This document shows, piece after piece, positions 1 to 4,717 of a stretch of DNA of 5,164 bases. Below the pieces are notes generated by a model, which made no database searches, was not told the DNA's origin, and saw nothing but the letters and a program-made list of their open reading frames with translations. Each line of letters opens with the position of its first letter. Position 1 is the first letter of the stretch. Origin of the DNA: Clostridia bacterium (GTDB lineage Bacteria; Bacillota_A; Clostridia; Oscillospirales; CAG-272); assembly GCA_017467225.1 (NCBI GenBank), contig JAFTSR010000326.1, forward strand, positions 1 through 5,164. The letters run 5' to 3'. The translations under genes and the position numbers were made by a program.

Positions 1-32
1 CCCTTCCCCACAAGCTATCTCTCATGTAACTT

Positions 33-170
33 CGCACCAAACCCAGTGGGCAGGGCCCCACGGAGACAATCGCTGTACGCCAAATCGACGCACAGCGCTA
101 AAAGCTTGACCAAAAAATTCATAAAAGGTTTTGAAGATTCCAAGGAAACTTTTCTCAAAAGTTTCCTTGG
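33..170. repeat. Intergenic direct repeat, copy 1
   Basis: First copy of a ~138-bp element repeated at 203-340 with a period of exactly 170 bp and no gaps. Over the core 41-170 there are 119 identities in 130 positions, and all 11 differences are transitions. The copy starts with a small hairpin (GTGGG 46-50 with CCCAC 57-61), runs through a CGGAGACAA motif (61-69) and an A-rich centre, and ends in a perfect 14-bp hairpin at 140-170. Both strands can be read as short ORFs across it, but most nucleotide differences between the copies change the amino acid in either reading, so it is unlikely to be a protein gene. I regard it as a dispersed intergenic element (MITE-like or structured RNA); its family is not recognised. 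Confidence 0.85.
140..170. repeat. Perfect 14-bp hairpin ending repeat copy 1
   Basis: Arm CCAAGGAAACTTTT at 140-153, loop CTC at 154-156, and the exact complementary arm at 157-170. There is no T-tract directly after it on either strand (TGGGGCG follows on the plus strand), so it is not a classic intrinsic terminator, although the stem itself could pause or terminate transcription or protect RNA ends. The same 31 bases recur unchanged at 310-340. Confidence 0.8.
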
Positions 171-176
171 TGGGGC

Positions 177-193
177 GTGGGGCAAAGCCCCAC
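177..193. repeat. Short GC-rich hairpin between the two repeat copies
   Basis: GTGGGGC (177-183) pairs perfectly with GCCCCAC (187-193) around an AAA loop. It lies just after the hairpin of repeat copy 1. At the equivalent place after copy 2 the sequence differs but also folds: GGGCAG (349-354) with CTGCCC (359-364). Structure without shared sequence suggests that a second hairpin may be part of the element. No T-run follows. Confidence 0.6.
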
Positions 194-202
194 AGCTCCC
201 GT

Positions 203-340
203 CGTACCCAACCCAGTGGGCAGGGTCCCACGGAGATAATCATTGCATGTCAAATCGACGCACAGCGTTAAAAGCTTGATCAAAAAACTCATAAAAGGTT
301 TTGAAGGTTCCAAGGAAACTTTTCTCAAAAGTTTCCTTGG
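203..340. repeat. Intergenic direct repeat, copy 2
   Basis: Second copy of the element at 33-170, separated from it by a 32-bp unrelated stretch (171-202). Differences sit at 205, 209, 226, 237, 242, 243, 246, 248, 250, 268, 280, 288 and 307. Five of them cluster in 242-250, and all but 209 are transitions. The small hairpin at the start (GTGGG 216-220 with CCCAC 227-231) and the terminal hairpin are unchanged. The copy ends 117 bp before the kinase start codon, so an mRNA begun upstream or inside it would carry these hairpins in its 5' leader. Confidence 0.85.
310..340. repeat. Perfect 14-bp hairpin ending repeat copy 2
   Basis: Identical over all 31 bases to the hairpin at 140-170: arms at 310-323 and 327-340 with loop CTC. 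That it is unchanged while the rest of the repeat differs at about 8 percent of positions suggests selection on this part, although the number of sites is small. It is followed by CAGGTGC, not a T-run. Confidence 0.8.
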
Positions 341-352
341 CAGGTGCTGGGC

Positions 353-406
353 AGCGCCCTGCCCGCCGGAGGCAACCCAAGCGCCCTGCCCGCCACAGGC
401 AGGCAA
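353..406. repeat. Imperfect 27-bp tandem duplication
   Basis: The 15-mer AGCGCCCTGCCCGCC occurs at 353-367 and again at 380-394. Extending both gives two adjacent 27-bp units (353-379 and 380-406) matching at 22 of 27 positions. The unit length is a multiple of three, but no convincing coding frame covers it: the region lies upstream of the kinase ribosome binding site. The segment also forms small GC hairpins (349-354 with 359-364; CCTGCC 385-390 with GGCAGG 398-403). It fills the rest of the 457-bp gene-free left end together with the two long repeats. I see no confident promoter there. Confidence 0.6.
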
Positions 407-442
407 GATCCCCCGCTACCGGAGACAACCCCATTCACATGC

Positions 443-448
443 AAAGGA
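443..448 (+). promoter_or_regulatory. Ribosome binding site deciding the kinase start
   Basis: AAAGGA at 443-448 lies 9 bases before the ATG at 458. An in-frame start exists at 344, but it has no comparable site, would add 38 residues rich in Pro, Gly and Ala encoded by the repeat-derived leader, and would put the phosphate-binding motif abnormally far from the N-terminus. The 458 start is therefore preferred. Confidence 0.65.
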
Positions 449-457
449 AAACACACC

Positions 458-1369
458 ATGAAAGACATTCTCATCGGCGTTGATGCCGGCGGCACCAAGA
501 CCGTCGCAGCAGCATACACACCGGACGGCACGCTGATCGCCACACAAAGCGGCGCGGCAGGAAACGTCGCCGCCGACCCGGTCGCCGCAAGCCGCGCTAT
601 CATCGACACGATCGAAGCACTGCTCACCCACATAGAAGGGCTTTTTTCCGCTTCTCTGCCGCTCCTTTGCGTGGGAGCTGCAGGAGTCAGCCGCGGCGGC
701 GAAATTCTCACCCGGGCCCTTGACAGCGCTTTTGGGGAACGTTTTGACCGCATCTGCGTCATCAGCGACGCCGAGCTTGCACTGTACGCCGCGCATGGCG
801 GCGAGGATGGGCTTTTGCTGATCGCAGGCACCGGCTCGATCGGCTACCGCAAGAGTGGATCGACGCTGTATCGCGCCGGCGGCTGGGGACATCTTCTGGG
901 CGACGAGGGCAGCGCCTGGGCGATCGCTCGCGCGGCCATTTGCGCCGTCCTGCAGGCCACGGATCGCGGACTCCCTGCGCCGGAGCCGCTGTGGCATGCC
1001 ATCGCGGCACAGCTGCAGATCGACACGCCGCAAGCCCTGCTTTCTTACGTTTACAGCCATCCCAAGGCCGACGTCGCCGCGCTTTGTCGGGCGGTTACAC
1101 AATGCGCCGACGGTGGCGACCAGCTCGCCCTGCGCATCCTGCATCAGGCCGGCGAAGCCCTGGCGAACCTCGCACAGGAGCTGGTCTCCCGTGCGCCCTG
1201 CCAAGAACAACTTCCCCTTGCCATCAGCGGCAGCGTGCTGCGCCATTGCACCCACGTGCGCGCCGCCCTCGCGCGCGCCGCCTCGGAGAAAAATTTGCCG
1301 CTCTCCCATATCATAAGCGCCGACGAGCCGACGCGCGGCGTGCTTTCTGCCTTCGCATCGCTGTCATAA
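458..1369 (+). CDS. murK: BadF/BadG-family amino-sugar kinase, probably MurNAc/GlcNAc kinase (MurK-like)
   Basis: Predicted cytoplasmic ATP-dependent sugar kinase of 303 residues, in the ASKHA fold family that includes eukaryotic GlcNAc kinase and clostridial MurK. Visible motifs: phosphate-1 loop DAGGTKT (residues 9-15), GNV (35-37), a GAAG turn (73-76), SDAE with the likely catalytic Asp104, the second phosphate loop IAGTGS (122-127), the hallmark GGWGHLLGDEGSA (141-153), and a C-terminal adenosine-side AISGSVL (255-261). The length is normal for the family. MurK of Clostridium acetobutylicum phosphorylates MurNAc and GlcNAc at O6; here the adjacent AmiE-like hydrolase and NamZ argue for MurNAc or GlcNAc as substrate, but this is inference, and glucosamine or another amino sugar is possible. 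It is the first gene of the operon, and its stop codon overlaps the next gene's ribosome binding site. The sugar kinase call is firm; the symbol is moderate. Confidence 0.85.
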   Translation: MKDILIGVDAGGTKTVAAAYTPDGTLIATQSGAAGNVAADPVAASRAIIDTIEALLTHIEGLFSASLPLLCVGAAGVSRGGEILTRALDSAFGERFDRICVISDAELALYAAHGGEDGLLLIAGTGSIGYRKSGSTLYRAGGWGHLLGDEGSAWAIARAAICAVLQATDRGLPAPEPLWHAIAAQLQIDTPQALLSYVYSHPKADVAALCRAVTQCADGGDQLALRILHQAGEALANLAQELVSRAPCQEQLPLAISGSVLRHCTHVRAALARAASEKNLPLSHIISADEPTRGVLSAFASLS

Positions 1370-1374
1370 AGGAG
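1368..1374 (+). promoter_or_regulatory. Ribosome binding site overlapping the kinase stop codon
   Basis: AAAGGAG at 1368-1374 shares its first two bases with the TAA stop (1367-1369) of the kinase gene and lies 7 bases before the ATG at 1382. This geometry is typical of translational coupling, so the kinase and the serine hydrolase are probably made in linked amounts. Confidence 0.7.
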
Positions 1375-1381
1375 TGATTTT

Positions 1382-2422
1382 ATGGTTTCTTACAACCGTC
1401 TTTATGAATTTCTCAACCTCGGGTTGATTTCTCGCGCCTATCCCTGCTACGCCGCAGCGGTTGGTGATGCCAACGACACCTATTTTTCGGCCATCGGCGG
1501 ATGCCGCACGCTCTATCCGCAGCGTACGCCCCTTGAGCGTGAGGCGCTGTTTGATATGGCTTCCATGACCAAAATCATCGCCACCACCTGCGCCGCGCTG
1601 CGCCTGATCGATCGCGGCGTACTTCGCCTGGAGGACACGCTGGACCGCTATTTTGAGTGCTGCTACGGCAAGGAAAAGACCACCGTTCGGCAGCTGATGA
1701 CGCATACCTCCGGCCTTTCTGCCCACCTGCCGCTGTGGCAGACCGAGGCCTCTCCCGACACCGCAGCCGACGCGATTCTGCGCTCCTCCCTGCGCGCCGC
1801 GCCGGATACCAAGGTGATCTATAGCTGCATGGGCTACATACTGCTGGGCAAGCTGTTGGAGCGTCTTTGCGGCGAGTCCTTGGACCGGATCGTGCAGCGC
1901 GAGGTGCTGACGCCGCTTGGCATGCGCCGCTCGACCTTCTGCCCTACCGCTGACGCCATCTGCGTGACCACCGAAAAAAAGGTGGGACGCGAGGACTATA
2001 TCTGCGGCCACGTGCACGACGAAAACGCGCATTTTTTGGGCGGAATTTCGGGCAACGCCGGCCTGTTTTGTCCGCTGGATGACGTCATCACCTTCGCGCA
2101 GATGCTCTCGCGCCGCGCCGACGGTTATCTGTCGCGCGAGCTTTTCGAGCTCGCCGTCACCGACCTGACTCCGTTTGACGCCGAGGAAAGCCGCGGACTC
2201 GGCTTCCATTTGTACCGCGACGGCGTCTACCCGGGCGGTCGCTGCATGCACCGCGGAAGCTACGGCCACACCGGATTTACCGGCACGACGCTGTACGTCG
2301 ACGCCCAAAGCCGGGTCTTCTGTCTGCTTTTGACCAACCGCGTCTATTTCGGGCGCAACACGCCGTATTATTACGCACACCGCCGCGCATTTTTTGATCT
2401 GGTATTCGGCTCAGATTGCTAA
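1382..2422 (+). CDS. Beta-lactamase-fold serine hydrolase, AmiE-like (putative MurNAc-L-Ala amidase)
   Basis: Protein of 346 residues in the class C beta-lactamase/peptidase S12 family (PF00144-type). The nucleophile motif SMTK is at residues 61-64, inside the typical F-D-M-A-S-M-T-K context, with the usual TTVRQLMTHTSGL segment at 100-112. The second motif appears as YSC (147-149) in place of the usual Y-x-N. The third motif is HTG (296-298) within GHTGFTGT. A GHVHDENAHFLGG...GNAGLF block (209-229) is characteristic of the esterase/amidase branch that includes Bacillus AmiE (YbbE). AmiE cleaves stem peptide from MurNAc and is encoded beside namZ and nagZ in Bacillus subtilis; the neighbours here support the same role, by inference. 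There is no visible signal peptide or membrane segment, so it is likely cytoplasmic. Alternatives are an EstB-type esterase or D-aminopeptidase. The family is near certain; the substrate is moderately supported. Confidence 0.88.
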   Translation: MVSYNRLYEFLNLGLISRAYPCYAAAVGDANDTYFSAIGGCRTLYPQRTPLEREALFDMASMTKIIATTCAALRLIDRGVLRLEDTLDRYFECCYGKEKTTVRQLMTHTSGLSAHLPLWQTEASPDTAADAILRSSLRAAPDTKVIYSCMGYILLGKLLERLCGESLDRIVQREVLTPLGMRRSTFCPTADAICVTTEKKVGREDYICGHVHDENAHFLGGISGNAGLFCPLDDVITFAQMLSRRADGYLSRELFELAVTDLTPFDAEESRGLGFHLYRDGVYPGGRCMHRGSYGHTGFTGTTLYVDAQSRVFCLLLTNRVYFGRNTPYYYAHRRAFFDLVFGSDC

Positions 2423-2433
2423 TTTATCAACCT

Positions 2434-2472
2434 GTAGTTCATTTTTTGATATCATCAGTTTATTTAGAGGTG
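2434..2472 (+). promoter_or_regulatory. T-rich leader motif, copy A (before namZ)
   Basis: In the 54-bp gap before namZ. Bases 2438-2465 match 4559-4586 at 23 of 28 positions without a gap, centred on ATTTTTTGA followed by ATCA. It also matches the ung leader (3641-3675) in the T-run, in TCAGTTTA and in GAGGTG. The motif ends in the namZ ribosome binding site GAGGTG (2467-2472), 4 bases before the ATG. It contains the 8-bp palindrome TGATATCA (2447-2454). No convincing -35/-10 pair is seen. The function is unknown; an internal promoter, operator or shared translation element are all possible. Confidence 0.5.
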
Positions 2473-2476
2473 CTAT

Positions 2477-3631
2477 ATGTATCAAAACAAGCTGTCCGTT
2501 AAAAACGGTATTGACCGTCCCGAGCTTTGGCGTGACGCTCTGCGTGGCAAGCGCGTGGGACTTTTGACCAATCCCTGCGGCGTGGATCGCTCGCTGCACC
2601 TGACCTCGGATCTTTTGTATGAGGCGGAGTGTCTGCATTGCTTGTTTTCGCCGGAGCACGGCGTGCGCGGTGAGCAGCAGGCCGGTGTGCAGGTCGACAA
2701 CTACACCGACGCCAAAACCGGTCTGCCCGTCCACAGCCTGTACAGCAACGGTCACCATATCCCGCCCGAGGTTTTGCGCGAGCTGGATGCCGTCGCCTTC
2801 GACGTGCAGGACATCGGCGCGCGCTACTACACCTACGTCTATTCCCTCTCTTATCTGATGGAGGATTGCGCCGCTGCGGACAAGGAGCTGATCGTTTTTG
2901 ACCGCATCAATCCGCTCGGCGGCGCCAAAATCGAGGGCACCGTTCTTGAACGGGCGTATTCCTCGTTCGTCGGGCGTTATCCGATCGCCTCGCGCCACGC
3001 TCTGACGGTTGGCGAGTTCGCCCGGTACATCAACGCCAGCGAGCACATCGACTGTCGGCTGCACGTCATTCCCTTGGAGGGCTGGCGCAGAGACATGCTT
3101 TTTTGCGACACTGACCTTTCCTTCATCGCGCCCTCGCCTAATATTCCGACCTTTGAGAGCGCTCTTTGCTACATCGGAACCTGCCTGTTTGAGGGCACCA
3201 ACGTCTCCGAAGGACGCGGCACGACCCGCCCGTTTGAGACCATTGGCGCGCCGTGGATGGACGGTGAGCGCGTGGCCGACGAGCTGCGCGCGCTGAATCT
3301 GCCCGGATTCATGGTTCGCCCGTGCTACTTTACGCCGGTCTTTTCCAAGCACGCGGGAGAGCTTTGCTGCGGTGTGCAGCTGCACGTGACCGACCCGCGC
3401 GCCTTTGATCCGTTTGAGGTTGGGCTGCGGCTTTTGTGCATCATTGCCGCGCGACACCCGGAATTTTCCTTCACACCGCCCTCGAAAAACGGCATCGCGA
3501 CCATTGATCGCTTGCTCGGATGCGGCGATTTGCGCAAGGACAATTTTTCTCCCGATGCATTTCTGGCGCGGCAGGAAGAGAGCCTTGCCCGTTACCGCGA
3601 GAGCATCGAGCCGTATCTTCTGTACCAATAA
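2477..3631 (+). CDS. namZ: NamZ, exo-beta-N-acetylmuramidase (DUF1343 family)
   Basis: Protein of 384 residues belonging to DUF1343, whose characterised member is Bacillus subtilis NamZ (YbbC), an exo-lytic enzyme releasing MurNAc from the non-reducing end of peptidoglycan chains. Family blocks in order: KRVGLLTNPCGVD (25-37), SPEHGVRG (58-65), TGLPVHSLYS (81-90), DVQDIGARYYTY (109-120), DRINPLGG (142-149, where relatives usually have DRPNPLGG), PSPNIPT (219-225), and EGTNVSEGRGTTRPFE (239-254) leading to GAPW (257-260). The protein appears complete. Many relatives carry an N-terminal signal peptide; this one starts MYQNKLSVKN with no hydrophobic stretch, so a cytoplasmic location is inferred. 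It lies 54 bp after the AmiE-like gene with GAGGTG 4 bases before the start. With its two upstream neighbours it forms a peptidoglycan salvage cassette. Confidence 0.93.
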   Translation: MYQNKLSVKNGIDRPELWRDALRGKRVGLLTNPCGVDRSLHLTSDLLYEAECLHCLFSPEHGVRGEQQAGVQVDNYTDAKTGLPVHSLYSNGHHIPPEVLRELDAVAFDVQDIGARYYTYVYSLSYLMEDCAAADKELIVFDRINPLGGAKIEGTVLERAYSSFVGRYPIASRHALTVGEFARYINASEHIDCRLHVIPLEGWRRDMLFCDTDLSFIAPSPNIPTFESALCYIGTCLFEGTNVSEGRGTTRPFETIGAPWMDGERVADELRALNLPGFMVRPCYFTPVFSKHAGELCCGVQLHVTDPRAFDPFEVGLRLLCIIAARHPEFSFTPPSKNGIATIDRLLGCGDLRKDNFSPDAFLARQEESLARYRESIEPYLLYQ

Positions 3632-3640
3632 CCAATATCT

Positions 3641-3675
3641 GCGGTTTATTTTTTCTACCGTCAGTTTACGAGGTG
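3641..3675 (+). promoter_or_regulatory. T-rich leader motif, copy B (before ung)
   Basis: In the 51-bp gap before ung. GCGGTTTATTTTTT (3641-3654) is identical over 14 bases to 4555-4568. Its second half shares TCAGTTTA (3661-3668) with the namZ leader (2455-2462 region). It ends in the ribosome binding site GAGGTG (3670-3675), 7 bases before the ATG at 3683. Two successive genes in one operon thus have related leaders, which ordinary gap drift would not predict. There is no hairpin-plus-T terminator here. Confidence 0.5.
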
Positions 3676-3682
3676 ACTGAAA

Positions 3683-4417
3683 ATGAGCAATCAAGCAAAC
3701 GCAGCGCCTGCTGCGAGCGTTTCCATCCCCTTGCCCTCTTCTTGGGTTGAGCTTCTCTTGCCCGTGCTGCAGCAGCTGCAAAATGACGCGCGTGCCGCAC
3801 AGCTTTGGACGTTCGTGCTGGAGGAATATCAAGCTGCCGAACACGGCGGCGTGCCGATCTACCCGCCCTTCCCTCACATCTTTCGCGCCTTTGCGGAGCT
3901 TCCGCCAAATGAGGTTCGGGTGGTGCTTCTGGGGCAGGATCCGTATCACGGTGTCGGGCAGGCCGAGGGTCTGAGCTTTTCCGTGCCCGAGGGCGTCAAG
4001 GCGCCGCCGTCGCTGCGCAATATTTTCAAGGAGCGCGAGACTGACGTCGGCATTCCTGCCGCGGGTGCGTCGCCTTGCCTTTTGCCATGGGTCAAGCAAG
4101 GCGTGCTGCTGCTCAACACCACGCTGACGGTACGCGCCGGGGAGGCTGGCAGCCATCGCAAGCGCGGCTGGGAGCAGTTTACGGATGGCGTTTTGCGCGT
4201 GCTGGACGCACAGCCGCGGCCGATGGTCTTTCTGCTTTGGGGTGCTGACGCACGAAAAAAGAAGGCACTGCTGCAAAATCCCGGGCATTTGATTCTGGAG
4301 TCCGAGCACCCCAGCCCGCTCTCCGCGTATCGCGGATTTTTCGGCTCGCAACCCTTTTCGCAAATCAACGCCTACCTGACCGCACACGGTCTGCCGGAGA
4401 TTGATTGGAGAACTTGA
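3683..4417 (+). CDS. ung: Uracil-DNA glycosylase (family 1, Ung)
   Basis: Cytoplasmic base-excision repair enzyme that removes uracil from DNA; 244 residues. The catalytic water-activating loop GQDPYHG is at 84-90 (Asp86). PPSLRNIFKE (108-117) is the Pro-rich/minor-groove loop, LLLNTTLTV (142-150) carries the uracil-binding Asn145, GSHRKRGWEQFTD follows at 156-168, and the DNA-intercalating HPSPLSAYRGFFG loop is at 209-221 (His209). All expected active-site residues are present. The N-terminus has a low-complexity Ala/Pro/Ser lead of about 17 residues, making it slightly longer than many bacterial Ung proteins. The start at 3683 is supported by GAGGTG at 3670-3675. It follows namZ by 51 bp with no terminator and probably shares the transcript, but has no functional link to cell-wall recycling that I can see. 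Confidence 0.97.
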   Translation: MSNQANAAPAASVSIPLPSSWVELLLPVLQQLQNDARAAQLWTFVLEEYQAAEHGGVPIYPPFPHIFRAFAELPPNEVRVVLLGQDPYHGVGQAEGLSFSVPEGVKAPPSLRNIFKERETDVGIPAAGASPCLLPWVKQGVLLLNTTLTVRAGEAGSHRKRGWEQFTDGVLRVLDAQPRPMVFLLWGADARKKKALLQNPGHLILESEHPSPLSAYRGFFGSQPFSQINAYLTAHGLPEIDWRT

Positions 4418-4440
4418 AGAAACGATTTTTCAAGAAAAGC

Positions 4441-4476
4441 AGGGGGAAAACTTTTGTGTATAAAAGTTTTCCCCCT
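4441..4476. terminator. Perfect 15-bp hairpin after ung, possibly bidirectional terminator
   Basis: AGGGGGAAAACTTTT (4441-4455) pairs perfectly with 4462-4476 around loop GTGTAT, starting 24 bp after the ung stop. On the plus strand only three T (including the last stem base) precede CAAAAAA, a weak U-tract. On the minus strand the stem is followed after GC by TTTTCTT, so it may serve better to stop transcripts of the convergent minus-strand gene. The inner core AAACTTTT...AAAAGTTT is the same as in the hairpins at 140-170 and 310-340. Confidence 0.65.
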
Positions 4477-4554
4477 TTCAAAAAACTTGAAAAAGGAAAA
4501 TATTTTTCTCAAAAAGGCGCCCTGTTCGTTGTTTGGGCGGGATTTATTCAAATG

Positions 4555-4597
4555 GCGGTTTATTTTTTGAAATCACCGGTTGATTTTCAAAGGGTTG
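4555..4597. promoter_or_regulatory. T-rich leader motif, copy C, with dyad symmetry, no gene after it
   Basis: The third copy of the motif found before namZ and ung: identical to the ung copy over 4555-4568 and 23 of 28 to the namZ copy over 4559-4586. Unlike the others it has no ORF with a start codon behind it. It contains an imperfect dyad, TTTGAAATCA (4566-4575) and TGATTTTCAAA (4581-4591), centred on CCGG, which resembles an operator. The A and B copies lack this full symmetry, so either copy C has an extra role or the other two have diverged. Confidence 0.45.
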
Positions 4598-4606
4598 TTA
4601 TATACT
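4580..4606 (+). promoter_or_regulatory. Possible sigma-A-type promoter in the intergenic region
   Basis: TTGATT (4580-4585) and TATACT (4601-4606) resemble -35 and -10 boxes but with a short 15-bp spacer. A TG two bases before TATATA (4596-4604) gives an extended -10 alternative. The -35 lies in the right arm of the dyad at 4566-4591, so binding there would block it. A transcript would start near 4613 and run into the terminator at 4673-4717, giving an RNA of about 105 bases. This is a pattern-based guess only. Confidence 0.3.
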
Positions 4607-4612
4607 GTTTGA

Positions 4613-4717
4613 GTCCGTCGCCGCTGCAACAAAATCCTTTTCCCCCCTCATTAAAGTTCTTCTGGGTGGGGTGTGGGGAGGGGTTCTTCTTTTAAGAAGA
4701 ACCCCTCCCCACTTTTT
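4613..4717 (+). ncRNA. Candidate small RNA between a promoter-like site and a strong terminator
   Basis: Bounded by the promoter-like element at 4580-4606 and the intrinsic terminator ending at 4717. It has no plausible coding content. The sequence holds a C-rich stretch (TTTTCCCCCCTC, 4639-4650) that could be a single-stranded seed, and GTTCTTCT at 4656-4663 repeated at 4683-4690 in the terminator stem, so the two copies could compete for AGAAGAAC at 4695-4702. It is equally possible that this is simply the 3' end of the ung operon transcript. Confidence 0.2.
4673..4717 (+). terminator. Strong intrinsic terminator, plus-strand orientation
   Basis: GTGGGGAGGGGTTCTTCT (4673-4690) pairs perfectly with 4695-4712 around a four-base loop TTTA, an 18-bp stem, followed directly by TTTTT (4713-4717) and CTT. 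This is a textbook rho-independent terminator for plus-strand transcription, either for read-through from ung or for a short transcript from the preceding promoter-like site. On the minus strand no T-run follows the stem, so it is a poorer terminator for the convergent gene that stops at 4741. Confidence 0.85.

Noticed and set aside
106..134. Possible promoter in the repeat: TTGACC (106-111), 17-bp spacer, TTTTGA (129-134)
   Set aside because: The -10 candidate is poor, and the same place in copy 2 weakens the -35 to TTGATC. A perfect hairpin follows directly, so I do not call it.
33..340. CRISPR array
   Set aside because: Only two units, far too long and with a 32-bp spacer by coincidence; no short direct repeats and no cas genes.
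22..434. Short ORFs on both strands across the 170-bp-period repeats (for example the KETFEKSFLG-type minus-strand frame)
   Set aside because: The reading frame is preserved only because the repeat is duplicated. Most base differences between copies are nonsynonymous in either strand's frame, no good ribosome binding site is present, and the C-terminal parts differ.
416..1309. 297-codon open frame on the minus strand opposite the kinase
   Set aside because: The plus-strand frame has all ASKHA kinase motifs; the antisense translation is low in structure and has no recognisable motif.
1364..2380. 338-codon open frame on the minus strand opposite the serine hydrolase
   Set aside because: Compositional shadow of the plus-strand gene, which carries the SxxK, Tyr and HTG motifs; the antisense product shows no family features.
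2423..2454. TATCAA (2425-2430) and TTGATA (2446-2451) as a terminator or operator stem before namZ
   Set aside because: Only six AT-rich pairs with a 15-base loop; too weak to support a separate call beyond the repeated leader motif.
2411..4387. Very long open frame (658 codons) on the minus strand, antisense to namZ and ung
   Set aside because: It lies opposite two genes with full family motifs. Its translation is rich in Arg, Gln, Ala and Gly with no recognisable domain, as expected for the shadow of GC-rich codons.
4405..4695. 96-codon plus-strand frame starting with TTG and overlapping the end of ung
   Set aside because: It runs through two perfect hairpins and a terminator, is Phe/Lys-rich from homopolymer-like DNA, and has no ribosome binding site or family features.
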